The notes beneath the pieces were generated by a model. The model made no database searches and was not told where the DNA came from. It worked only from the letters and a program-made list of their open reading frames with translations. Below, piece by piece: positions 1-5,988 of a DNA stretch of 7,608 bases; positions within the stretch are counted from its first letter, which is position 1, and each line of letters begins with the position of its first letter. Both the position numbers and the translations under genes were made by a program. The stretch spans positions 1 to 7,608 of the forward strand of contig JALRBF010000069.1 of the NCBI GenBank assembly GCA_023262365.1, written 5' to 3'. Origin of the DNA: Burkholderiaceae bacterium (lineage in GTDB: Bacteria; Pseudomonadota; Gammaproteobacteria; Burkholderiales; Burkholderiaceae_C).

Positions 1-685
1 CGGGGTACTTGTAAATACCCATGGCCTCCACCACCATGGCCGCGTCCATGATGCCAATTGAGGGAATGTTCAAAATCGACGCCTTACCCTTGAACTCGGG
101 GTTGAGCAACTCGGCCCACGAGCCAATCGGGCGCTTGATCAGGTCGGGGCGAATGCCCAGGGTGTCGGCGTTGTACACCGTAGGAATCAGCGACATGTAG
201 CGCGTGGCACCGGCGGCAAACTTTTTGGAGCGCTCACCCTCGAGGTAAATCACCTTTTTCGGCGCCGTGCCTTGGTCACCAATCGTCTTGCCCGTGGGGG
301 TTTTACCCTGGGTGAAGATGCTGGTGATTTTGTCGGCGTTTTTGATGCGTTGGGTGTCGATGCCTTTGAGGTTGCCCGTGGGCACGATTTTCTTGAGCGA
401 GAAGTACTCGGTATCAATCAAATCAAAACTGTTGGGCGCGGTCACCGCACGCTTGGTTACATCGTCGGTGGTCACGGCCACATACTGGATGTTGATGCCG
501 GTGTCTTGCTTGAACTTTTCGGCAATCTTCTTGTCCTGGTTCACAGCGGTGCCCAAGTACCTCAACGTGATTTGTTCCTGGGCATGGATGGCAGGGAACA
601 CGCCGCTGGCCAAAATGGCTGCGGTTCCCTTGATGACCGAACGACGGTCATGAGCGAATTGCTCGTTTTTGTTGTCTGTTGACAT
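1..685 (-). CDS. ABC transporter periplasmic substrate-binding protein, PotD/PotF-like (3' end cut by window edge)
   Basis: This is the first 228 codons of a periplasmic solute-binding protein; the reading frame stays open to the left window edge. It starts at ATG 685, with AAAGG eight bases upstream (694-698 on the complement). Residues 13-20 read DRRSVIKG, a twin-arginine motif, followed by a hydrophobic stretch and a likely signal-peptidase site after A35 (IHA/QE), so export may go through the Tat system. The mature part begins ITLRYLGTAVNQDKKIAEKF. Later segments such as YFSLKKIV, PTVYNADTLGI and GSWAELLNPEFKGKA resemble class I binding proteins of the polyamine/opine/phosphonate group, in which the last segment is a typical lobe signature. 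It should deliver substrate to the inner-membrane ABC complex. It lies 44 bases downstream of the ATPase gene on the same strand, probably in one operon. The substrate (spermidine, putrescine or something else) cannot be read from this fragment. Confidence 0.88.
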   Translation of the reverse strand, partial: MSTDNKNEQFAHDRRSVIKGTAAILASGVFPAIHAQEQITLRYLGTAVNQDKKIAEKFKQDTGINIQYVAVTTDDVTKRAVTAPNSFDLIDTEYFSLKKIVPTGNLKGIDTQRIKNADKITSIFTQGKTPTGKTIGDQGTAPKKVIYLEGERSKKFAAGATRYMSLIPTVYNADTLGIRPDLIKRPIGSWAELLNPEFKGKASILNIPSIGIMDAAMVVEAMGIYKYP

Positions 686-729
686 GGGGTTTACCTTTCA
701 AAAAAATGCTTCAACCAAAGCAACCAACC

Positions 730-1767
730 TCAATCACTTAACGCATGTTCCTGCTCGGCGGTCCACCCCAGCAGGGCCGACTCACCCACCACGAACTGAT
801 GCCTGGTAAAGGCCTCCTCCGAGACCATGACTTTGAGCTGCTCATCGGGCCTGAGGCAGTGGCCGGGCGAGCGTGTGGTCAAACCCACCAACACGTAAGG
901 CCCTTGATACTCCACCGCCGCCACCTCGACGGGATGGGTCACGGCCACGCCAGCGCCAGTCGCCCCATCCTGGGTGAGCAGTTGGGTTAAGTCGGTGCGC
1001 ACCGCAAACTGGCGGCCCGCGTCGTCGCAAAATAGGTTGTGCCCGCCCAAAAAGTTGGCCGCAAACGCGTTGACTGGGCGGTTGAACATCTCGCTCGGGG
1101 GCCCTTGTTGCACGATGACGCCGTTGTTCATCAACACCATCAGGTCGGCCAAGGCCATGGCTTCTTCTTGCGAGTGCGTCACGTGAATAAACGTCAAGCC
1201 CAGCGTTTGTTGCCAGTGGCGCAGCTCGGCCCGCATCTGACTGCGCAAAAACGGATCCAACGCCGACAAGGGCTCGTCCAACAGCAACACCTTGGGGCGC
1301 ATCATCAGCGCCCGCGCCAGCGCCACGCGCTGTTGTTGCCCACCCGAGAGCTCGGCGGGCTTGCGCTGTGCCAAATGCGCCATGCCCACCTTGTCCAGCA
1401 GCGCCATGCCTTCGCGGGCGCGCTCGCTGCGCTCCACGCCGCGCACCTTAAGGCTAAAGGCCACGTTGTCCAGCGCCGAGAGGTGCGGGAACAAGGCAAA
1501 GCTTTGAAACATCATGGCGGTGCCACGGCTGGCTGCGGGCAGGTTGGTGATGTTGTGTCCATCGAGCAAGATGTCGCCCGAGGTGGCGGTTTCGTGGCCG
1601 GCCACCATGCGCAAGGTGGTGGTTTTGCCGCAACCCGAGGGGCCGAGCAAGCAGCAGTAACTGCCCGTGGGAATGGTGAGGTTGATGTGCTGAACGGCCA
1701 AAGTCCCGTCGTCGAACTGTTTGGTCAGGTCAACGAGTTCCAGTGGGCGAGCAGCGGGTGCGTTCAT
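730..1767 (-). CDS. ABC transporter ATP-binding protein, PotA-like (polyamine-type importer ATPase)
   Basis: This 345-residue cytoplasmic ATPase would power import by hydrolysing ATP at the inner face of the membrane permeases. Motifs in order: Walker A GPSGCGKTT at 42-50, Q-loop Q88 in MMFQSFALFPHLS, signature LSGGQQQRVALARAL at 140-154, Walker B VLLLDEPLSALD at 160-171, and H-loop H198 in THSQEEAMALAD. After about residue 235 comes a TOBE-type C-terminal domain, which explains why the protein is longer than a bare ATPase domain and places it in the PotA/UgpC/MalK-like group. The frame is open up to 1944, but I chose ATG 1767: it has TAGGA five bases upstream (1773-1777 on the complement), the family-like sequence begins directly after it (PLELVDLTKQF), and the upstream extension has no conserved look. 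The binding-protein gene follows 44 bases downstream. It is transcribed away from the GntR gene, sharing a 279-base control region with it. The family call is secure; the substrate is not. Confidence 0.93.
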   Translation of the reverse strand: MNAPAARPLELVDLTKQFDDGTLAVQHINLTIPTGSYCCLLGPSGCGKTTTLRMVAGHETATSGDILLDGHNITNLPAASRGTAMMFQSFALFPHLSALDNVAFSLKVRGVERSERAREGMALLDKVGMAHLAQRKPAELSGGQQQRVALARALMMRPKVLLLDEPLSALDPFLRSQMRAELRHWQQTLGLTFIHVTHSQEEAMALADLMVLMNNGVIVQQGPPSEMFNRPVNAFAANFLGGHNLFCDDAGRQFAVRTDLTQLLTQDGATGAGVAVTHPVEVAAVEYQGPYVLVGLTTRSPGHCLRPDEQLKVMVSEEAFTRHQFVVGESALLGWTAEQEHALSD

Positions 1768-1824
1768 GGCTGTCCTACATTGCAAAGTTGGTGCCAACGG
1801 CAAAAACCGGTTGTTTGCACCGCG

Positions 1825-1853
1825 GCCGTGCACGACGGGTCGGTGCCGTGCAC
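1825..1853. repeat. Direct repeat of GCCGTGCAC, two copies 20 bp apart
   Basis: The 9-mer GCCGTGCAC occurs at 1825-1833 and again at 1845-1853, start to start exactly 20 bp, about two helical turns. Each copy contains the self-complementary hexamer GTGCAC. The second copy is also part of a small hairpin, GGTGC (1842-1846) and GCACC (1850-1854). The spacing would put two bound proteins on the same DNA face. It lies about 60-85 bases upstream of the ATPase start codon. A regulatory role is inference only. Confidence 0.45.
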
Positions 1854-1871
1854 CATGTCGGCCAGTGGGCT

Positions 1872-1905
1872 CGCACCAAAGGCGCTGTTGCGCGTTTTTG
1901 GTGCG
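1872..1905. other. Strong imperfect stem-loop (14-bp stem, 6-base loop) in the divergent region
   Basis: Arms 1872-1885 and 1892-1905 pair in the plus-strand RNA with 12 Watson-Crick pairs and two G-U wobbles (1881:1896 and 1882:1895), closing a six-base loop TGTTGC. The outer nine pairs (CGCACCAAA with TTTGGTGCG) are perfect in DNA. No T-run follows on either strand, so it does not look like a classical intrinsic terminator. In the minus-strand RNA the two wobble positions become C-A mismatches. It sits about 105 bases upstream of the ATPase start codon and may lie in that gene's leader or act as DNA-level dyad symmetry. Confidence 0.55.
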
Positions 1906-1917
1906 CCCCTTGTGTGC

Positions 1918-1933
1918 CATGGGGCACCCCATG
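1918..1933. promoter_or_regulatory. 16-bp near-perfect palindrome, candidate protein-binding site
   Basis: CATGGGG (1918-1924) and CCCCATG (1927-1933) are perfect inverted 7-mers separated by CA. The symmetry stops at 1917/1934. A partly overlapping alternative dyad, GTGCC (1914-1918) with GGCAC (1923-1927), uses some of the same bases. The short spacer suits a dimer-binding site better than an RNA hairpin. No regulator can be assigned to it. Confidence 0.4.
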
Positions 1934-1972
1934 CACCAACCCACGCGCTGCCCCGGCTCACGTGTTGCTCAG

Positions 1973-1984
1973 ATTGTTAACAAT
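1973..1984. promoter_or_regulatory. Candidate GntR/FCD operator, palindrome ATTGTTAACAAT
   Basis: ATTGTTAACAAT is a perfect 12-bp palindrome lying 62 bp before the GntR start codon. Regulators of the FadR/FCD branch of the GntR family commonly bind short AT-rich palindromes with a TTGT...ACAA framework, which this site matches. Its local AT-richness stands out against the GC-rich surroundings. It overlaps a possible -35 box (TTGTTA, 1974-1979), as expected for autorepression. Binding by the neighbouring regulator is inference. Confidence 0.5.
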
Positions 1985-2002
1985 TTCTTCCCGGTCCGTA
2001 TT
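1974..2002 (+). promoter_or_regulatory. Weak candidate promoter for the GntR gene
   Basis: TTGTTA (1974-1979) could serve as a -35 box, and CGTATT (1997-2002), 17 bases later, as a poor -10 box. If it is used, transcription would start near 2009 and give a leader of about 38 bases. The -10 match is weak, so this is a tentative placement. Confidence 0.25.
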
Positions 2003-2004
2003 GG

Positions 2005-2038
2005 GGTAAGCCCCAGCGTGGGGGCAAATCGCCTTACC
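2005..2038 (+). promoter_or_regulatory. Interrupted dyad just upstream of the GntR start
   Basis: GGTAAG (2005-2010) is complementary to CTTACC (2033-2038). Between them GCCCC (2010-2014) pairs with GGGGC (2021-2025) around a six-base loop; G2010 can join only one of the two stems. The result would be a hairpin with a 3' bulge (2026-2032) ending eight bases before the ATG, where no Shine-Dalgarno sequence is visible. It could be an RNA structure governing initiation or a DNA operator. Confidence 0.35.
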
Positions 2039-2046
2039 ATTTGGTC

Positions 2047-2757
2047 ATGCCCACCGGTCACGTCACGCCCCGCCCTGCGGCGCTAGCCGCCGAGGCCAGC
2101 ATCGTCGAGCAAATCTACGAAGCGGTCATTGAACAGCGCCTGCTGCCCGGGACCAAGCTGCCCGAGGCCGAGTTGTGCGAGGCCTTTGGCGTGGGGCGCA
2201 TGCACATTCGCCGCGCGCTGTTGCTGCTGGCCAACCGCGACGTGGTTGAGCTCAGGGCCAACCGCGGGGCGTTTGTGGCCCAACCCACGGCCAAGCAAGC
2301 GCGCGACGTCTTTGAGGCGCGCCACGCGCTGGAGCCCACCGTGGCCGAGCTGGCCGCCCAGCGCTGCACACGCACCGGCCTGGCGCTGTTGCACAAGCAT
2401 TTGGTCAACGAGTCCGCCGCGCACAACCAGGGCAACCGGCGCGAGGCCATCCGACTGTCGGGACAGTTCCACATCGCGCTGGCCGACGTGGCGGCCAACC
2501 AAGTCATGAGCCGCCTGGTAAAAAACCTCGTCATCCGCAGCTCCTTAATTATTGGCATGTACGGGCAAACCTCGGGCCACACCTGCCGCGACGACGAGCA
2601 CGCCGGCATCTTGCAAGCCATGCGCTCAAAGAACGCCGAGCTCGCCGCCCATCTGATGCGCGCGCACTTGCAACATATTTTTGAAAACCTGGCGCTTGCC
2701 AGCCGCGTGGCCAACCGCACCGATTTGGTCAGCCTGTTTCGGCCCACCCGGCAGTAA
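2047..2757 (+). CDS. GntR-family transcriptional regulator with FCD ligand-binding domain
   Basis: This 236-residue regulator has an N-terminal winged helix-turn-helix at about residues 14-80. The segment LLPGTKLPEAELCEAFGVGR (32-51), followed by a recognition-helix region around MHIRRALLLL (52-61) and the wing RANRGAFVAQ (70-79), is typical of GntR. Residues from about 85 to 215 form an all-helical FCD effector domain (ARHALEP at 91-97). Candidate metal-binding histidines are H142 (FHIALAD), H185 (DEHAGIL) and H207 (RAHLQHI). The position four before H142, often Asp in this family, is Ser138, so metal binding may be altered. ATG 2047 is preferred over the in-frame TTG at 2041; neither has a clear ribosome site, and only two residues differ. 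It sits directly upstream of the uracil-catabolism operon and divergent from the transporter genes, so it probably controls one or both. Whether it represses or activates, and its ligand, are unknown. Confidence 0.9.
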   Translation: MPTGHVTPRPAALAAEASIVEQIYEAVIEQRLLPGTKLPEAELCEAFGVGRMHIRRALLLLANRDVVELRANRGAFVAQPTAKQARDVFEARHALEPTVAELAAQRCTRTGLALLHKHLVNESAAHNQGNRREAIRLSGQFHIALADVAANQVMSRLVKNLVIRSSLIIGMYGQTSGHTCRDDEHAGILQAMRSKNAELAAHLMRAHLQHIFENLALASRVANRTDLVSLFRPTRQ

Positions 2758-2807
2758 CCCGGGCCACTCAGGGGTTACACCCAAGCCATACGGCGGCGCG
2801 CTTGGGT
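2754..2807 (+). terminator. Two consecutive stem-loops after the GntR gene, possible terminator or attenuator
   Basis: Stem-loop one pairs GTAACCC (2754-2760, covering the GntR stop codon) with GGGTTAC (2772-2778) around 11 bases. Stem-loop two follows at once: ACCCAAGC (2779-2786) pairs with GCTTGGGT (2800-2807) around 13 bases. TAACCC (2755-2760) could instead pair with the second GGGTTA (2804-2809), giving an alternative fold. No good T-run follows, so factor-independent termination would be weak. The second dyad also lies immediately before a -10-like box and could be a DNA-binding site. Confidence 0.45.
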
Positions 2808-2813
2808 TATATT
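2808..2813 (+). promoter_or_regulatory. Candidate -10 box for the urc operon
   Basis: TATATT matches the -10 consensus at five of six positions and lies in a short AT-rich island. No -35 match is found 16-18 bases upstream; that space is filled by the dyad ACCCAAGC/GCTTGGGT, as would fit an activator-dependent promoter. Transcription would begin near 2820, about 30 bases before the first operon gene. Confidence 0.35.
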
Positions 2814-2850
2814 GAATCGCTTCTGACTTTTGCTTACCCTGAGTTTTGCC

Positions 2851-4101
2851 ATGTCAAGCAGCAAGCACATTCGCCTCACCTCACACGCTGGCAGCCAACG
2901 CGCGCTGGCGCTTCAATGGGGCGCAGCCGACCCCCAAGTGCGCGGGCCCATTGTGGGTGGCGCGGCGCACGCCGCCGAGCGCAACGTCATTGGCACCTAT
3001 GGCGGCAGCTACAGCGTTTACCGTGCCCTGGCCGTGGCCGCGGGCAATCTGTCGCAACAGCACCGGCCCGACCTCACCAACACCGACCCCACTTCGGCCA
3101 TTGGCCCATACCCGCAGTGGCAAGACCCCAAGCGCATCGTAAGCATGGACCCATGGGGCGCCCAGAGCGCGGCGCACTTTGCCTCGGCCATTGCCGCCGG
3201 ACACGACGTGCGGCCCACCGTGGCCATCACGCAAGCGCAGGTGATATTGCCCGAGGTTATCGACGCGCTGCGCCTAGGCCGCCTGCACGCCGACGGCAAG
3301 TTGCTCACGCCACAGGGCGCGGCCGCGGTAACCAAAATTGCCATCGAGCCGGTGTGGTACCTGCCCGGTGTGGCCGAGCGCTTTGGCTGCAGCGAAAGCG
3401 CATTGCGCCGCGCCTTGTTTGAAGAAACCGGCGGCATGTACCCCGAACTGGTCACGCGCAACGACCTCAAAGTTTTCTTGCCCCCGGTGGGTGGCCATAC
3501 GGCTTACATTTTTGGCAACCCCGCTGACTTGGCCAACCCCGATGTGCCGCTTACGGCCCGCGTGCACGACGAGTGCAACGGCTCGGACGTGTTTGGCTCG
3601 GACATTTGCACTTGCCGTCCCTACCTGACGCACGCCATTGAAGGCTGCATCACCGGCGCGCAGCAGGGCGGGGTAGGGCTGGTAATTTATTCGCGCAAAG
3701 AAGGGCGCGCGCTGGGCGAGGTGACCAAGTTTTTGGTCTACAACGCGCGCAAACGCCAACCCCAGGGCGACACCGCCGAGCAGTACTTTGCGCGCACCGA
3801 ATGCGTGGCCGGTGTGCAAGACATGCGCTTTCAAGAGCTCATGCCCGACGCGCTGCATTGGATGGGCATTCGGCACATCCACCACCTGCACTCCATGAGC
3901 AACATGAAGTACGACGCCATCACCGGCTCGGGCATCAGCGTGGGCGAACGCATCGATTTGCCCGAGTCGCTGATTCCCGAAGACGCTAAGGTTGAAATGA
4001 CCGCCAAGGTAGCCGCTGGCTATTTCAGCCGCACCGAGGGCGTCAGCGCCGAGGCCTTGGCCCAAACCAAGGGCCGCGGCTTAACCCAACCACAGGGCTG
4101 A
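2851..4101 (+). CDS. urc1: GTP cyclohydrolase II-like protein of the Urc1 family (uracil catabolism)
   Basis: This 416-residue protein has an N-terminal region of about 200 residues, as in GTP_CH_N-type proteins, and a C-terminal GTP cyclohydrolase II-like domain. The zinc ligands C242, C253 and C255 keep the 11 and 2 spacing of RibA (HDEC...SDICTC). EGRALGEVTK (284-293) aligns with the RibA segment EGRGIGLxNK, GDTAE (306-310) with its DTVEAN region, and D324/R326 (DMR) with the catalytic Asp/Arg. The RibA nucleotide-binding TNNP segment is replaced by SMSNMKYD (348-355). The long N-terminus, the divergent motifs and the neighbours argue against a riboflavin role and for Urc1, thought to act on a uracil-derived nucleotide; its exact reaction is not established to my knowledge. 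I chose ATG 2851 over the in-frame TTG 2830, which would add seven unremarkable residues; no strong ribosome site is seen. The stop is one base before the next start, so translation is probably coupled. Confidence 0.88.
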   Translation: MSSSKHIRLTSHAGSQRALALQWGAADPQVRGPIVGGAAHAAERNVIGTYGGSYSVYRALAVAAGNLSQQHRPDLTNTDPTSAIGPYPQWQDPKRIVSMDPWGAQSAAHFASAIAAGHDVRPTVAITQAQVILPEVIDALRLGRLHADGKLLTPQGAAAVTKIAIEPVWYLPGVAERFGCSESALRRALFEETGGMYPELVTRNDLKVFLPPVGGHTAYIFGNPADLANPDVPLTARVHDECNGSDVFGSDICTCRPYLTHAIEGCITGAQQGGVGLVIYSRKEGRALGEVTKFLVYNARKRQPQGDTAEQYFARTECVAGVQDMRFQELMPDALHWMGIRHIHHLHSMSNMKYDAITGSGISVGERIDLPESLIPEDAKVEMTAKVAAGYFSRTEGVSAEALAQTKGRGLTQPQG

Positions 4102-4102
4102 C

Positions 4103-5317
4103 GTGGCGCAAGCCGCCGCACTGGCCTTGCTTGACGCTGGCGCGGTTCGCACCCGCGCCCACGTTGTGCTCCAAGGCGCGCTGGCCGACGCTTTGCCCTG
4201 GTGGCAGGTGCATGCCCACGCCCTTGAGCCGTTGGCCGAGCAGGTGGCGCAGCGCATTCACCAACGCCACCCCGACCTGCAGGTGCCGCTGCACAGCCGC
4301 TGGCGTCACCTTGAGGCCGGCGGCGTGCCGCGTTTGTCGCAATGGCTGGCGCAGGTGCACCACCCCAACCAGCGGGCACGCACCGACGCGCTGTTGGACT
4401 TTGCTTTTGTTAGCGTGCTGCTGGACGCCGGCGCCGGGGCCACGTGGCGGTACCACGAACAGGCCACGGCACAACACCACGCGCGCTCCGAAGGCTTGGC
4501 GCTGGCCAGTTGGCAAGGCTTTACCCACGGCGCCTTTGGCTTAGACGGCCAGGGCTTACCGTGTGTCGACGCGCAACGCTTGTGCCACTTGTCCACGGCC
4601 GACTTACAAGCCATGTTTCAAGCCGGCCCCAACAACCCGCTGCTTGGACTGGATTCCCGCGCGGCCCTCATGTGCGCCCTGGGCGAGCGGTTGATGCAAT
4701 GGGCCAAGCCACTGGGGCTGCCCGCGCGACCCAGCGCCGTGGTGCAGGCCTACCTAAGCGACCACCACGAGCCCCACGCCAACGGCTTACTGCACGCCTT
4801 GTTGCTGGCGCTTAACCTGATTTGGCCACACGGCCGGCACGCCCACGGCATTGCCCTGGGCGACTGCTGGGCGCTGCCCTGGCTGCAAACACAGGGCATG
4901 CCCGAGGGCTGGGTTCCGTTTCACAAGCTCACCCAATGGTTGTGCTATTCGCTGCAAGAGCCGTTGGCCTGGGGCCAACAAGCCCTTGGCGGCTGGGAAG
5001 GGCTAACGGCCTTGCCCGAGTACCGCAACGGCGGCTTGCTGATTGACGCACACGTGATTGCCCCACGCCAGCCCCACACGCTGCAAGCGGCCTACACCCC
5101 TGACCAGCCCGAAGTGGTGAGTTGGCGCGCCCTGACGGTGGCGCTGATGGACCGCCTTTGGCCCATGGTGTGCGAGCGCTTGGGCTGCTCGCCCCAGGCG
5201 CTTAGCCTAAGCGCCATGCTCGAGGGCGGCACCTGGCTCATGGGCCGAGAGCTGGCGTACGCACGCCGAGGCGGTGAGCCGCCTTTGCGCATCGTCAGCG
5301 ACGGCACGGTTTTTTAA
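4103..5317 (+). CDS. urc4: DUF1688 / Urc4 (Urg3) family protein, uracil catabolism
   Basis: This 404-residue protein is recognised as DUF1688 by characteristic segments spread along it: [12 protein letters not shown] (63-74), [75 protein letters not shown], and the end SDGTVF. Length and ends agree with the family, so it looks complete. No signal peptide or membrane segment is evident, so it should be cytoplasmic. In the yeast URC pathway Urc4 is essential for uracil breakdown together with Urc1, but its catalytic chemistry is to my knowledge undefined. It starts with GTG 4103, one base after the upstream stop, with AGGG (4094-4097) as ribosome site inside the end of urc1. The upp gene follows 14 bases later. 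The family call is strong; the reaction is unknown. Confidence 0.9.
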   Translation: MAQAAALALLDAGAVRTRAHVVLQGALADALPWWQVHAHALEPLAEQVAQRIHQRHPDLQVPLHSRWRHLEAGGVPRLSQWLAQVHHPNQRARTDALLDFAFVSVLLDAGAGATWRYHEQATAQHHARSEGLALASWQGFTHGAFGLDGQGLPCVDAQRLCHLSTADLQAMFQAGPNNPLLGLDSRAALMCALGERLMQWAKPLGLPARPSAVVQAYLSDHHEPHANGLLHALLLALNLIWPHGRHAHGIALGDCWALPWLQTQGMPEGWVPFHKLTQWLCYSLQEPLAWGQQALGGWEGLTALPEYRNGGLLIDAHVIAPRQPHTLQAAYTPDQPEVVSWRALTVALMDRLWPMVCERLGCSPQALSLSAMLEGGTWLMGRELAYARRGGEPPLRIVSDGTVF

Positions 5318-5318
5318 C

Positions 5319-5323
5319 AAGGA
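5319..5323 (+). promoter_or_regulatory. Ribosome binding site of upp
   Basis: AAGGA lies eight bases before ATG 5332 in the 14-base gap after urc4. It fixes the upp start and is the clearest Shine-Dalgarno site on the plus strand of the window. Confidence 0.7.
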
Positions 5324-5331
5324 CCCTCAAC

Positions 5332-5970
5332 ATGCACGCTGCCTCAACGGTTCATTTGATCGAACACCCCTTGGTGCAACACAAGCTCACGCTGATGCGA
5401 CAAAGTCATGTCAGCAGCAGCTCGTTTCGTGCCTTGCTCAACGAAATTTCTATGCTCATGGCCTACGAGGTACTGCGTGACATGCCCATGGACAGCGTGG
5501 CCATCCAAACCCCGCTAGAGGCCACGCAAGGCCGGGTGATTGATGGGAAAAAGCTGGTGCTGGTGAGCATCTTGCGCGCCGGCACCGGCATCTTAGACGG
5601 CATGCTCTCGGTGGTTCCCTCGGCACGGGTGGGCCACATTGGTCTGTACCGCGACCCGCATACCCTAGAGGCGATTGAGTACTACCTCAAAATGCCACAA
5701 GACATGCAATCACGCGACGTGGTGATTGTGGACCCCATGCTGGCCACCGGCAACTCGGCCGCGGCAGCCATTGACCGCATCAAAGACATGCAGCCCAAAC
5801 GCATCAAATTTGTGTGCTTGCTGGCTTGCCCCGAAGGCGTGGCGCATCTCAGCAGCCAACACCCCGACGTACCCATTTACACCGCCGCCGTTGACCGCCA
5901 GCTCGACGAGCACGGCTACATCCGTCCGGGCTTGGGCGACGCCGGTGACCGCATTTTTGGCACCAAGTAG
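5332..5970 (+). CDS. upp: Uracil phosphoribosyltransferase
   Basis: This 212-residue cytoplasmic enzyme makes UMP and pyrophosphate from uracil and PRPP. The family pattern is complete: [16 protein letters not shown] in the first half, the PRPP-binding loop [12 protein letters not shown] at 131-142 with D134, [11 protein letters not shown], and the uracil-binding C-terminus [18 protein letters not shown]. Length is close to the usual 208-210 residues. In most bacteria upp serves salvage and sits alone or beside a uracil permease. Here it is the last gene of the urc operon, which fits its role as the entry step of URC catabolism, where uracil is first converted to UMP. No uracil permease of the UraA type lies in the window. 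The gene ends 18 bases from the end of the converging acyltransferase gene. Confidence 0.97.
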   Translation: MHAASTVHLIEHPLVQHKLTLMRQSHVSSSSFRALLNEISMLMAYEVLRDMPMDSVAIQTPLEATQGRVIDGKKLVLVSILRAGTGILDGMLSVVPSARVGHIGLYRDPHTLEAIEYYLKMPQDMQSRDVVIVDPMLATGNSAAAAIDRIKDMQPKRIKFVCLLACPEGVAHLSSQHPDVPIYTAAVDRQLDEHGYIRPGLGDAGDRIFGTK

Positions 5971-5988
5971 CCCGCCCAACCACGCGCC

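Larger units (their letters stand above)
1768..2046. promoter_or_regulatory. Divergent intergenic control region between the ABC ATPase gene and the GntR gene
   Basis: This 279-base region separates two divergent genes and should hold both promoters. It contains a 9-bp direct repeat (1825-1853), a long imperfect stem-loop (1872-1905), a 16-bp near-palindrome (1918-1933), a 12-bp perfect palindrome (1973-1984) and an interrupted dyad just before the GntR start (2005-2038). Five-base GCACC/GGTGC words recur seven times between 1817 and 1937. No convincing protein is encoded here, although the minus frame is open through much of it. I could not place a confident promoter for the minus-strand transporter genes. 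Confidence 0.7.

Noticed and set aside
1768..1944. N-terminal extension of the ATPase to 1944
   Set aside because: The frame is open, but the extra 59 residues are not ATPase-like, the family homology starts right after ATG 1767, and a good ribosome site precedes that ATG.
1039..1980. 313-codon plus-strand open frame
   Set aside because: It lies antisense over the ATPase gene. Its translation is histidine- and glutamine-rich low-complexity sequence with no family resemblance, as expected from the opposite strand of a GC-rich gene.
3274..4065. 263-codon minus-strand open frame
   Set aside because: It is fully antisense to the Urc1-like gene, whose zinc and catalytic motifs are clear in the plus frame. 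The antisense product has no recognisable domain.
2851..4101. Assignment as riboflavin-pathway ribA
   Set aside because: Key RibA segments are changed, there is a long additional N-terminal region, and the neighbours are DUF1688 and upp rather than riboflavin genes.
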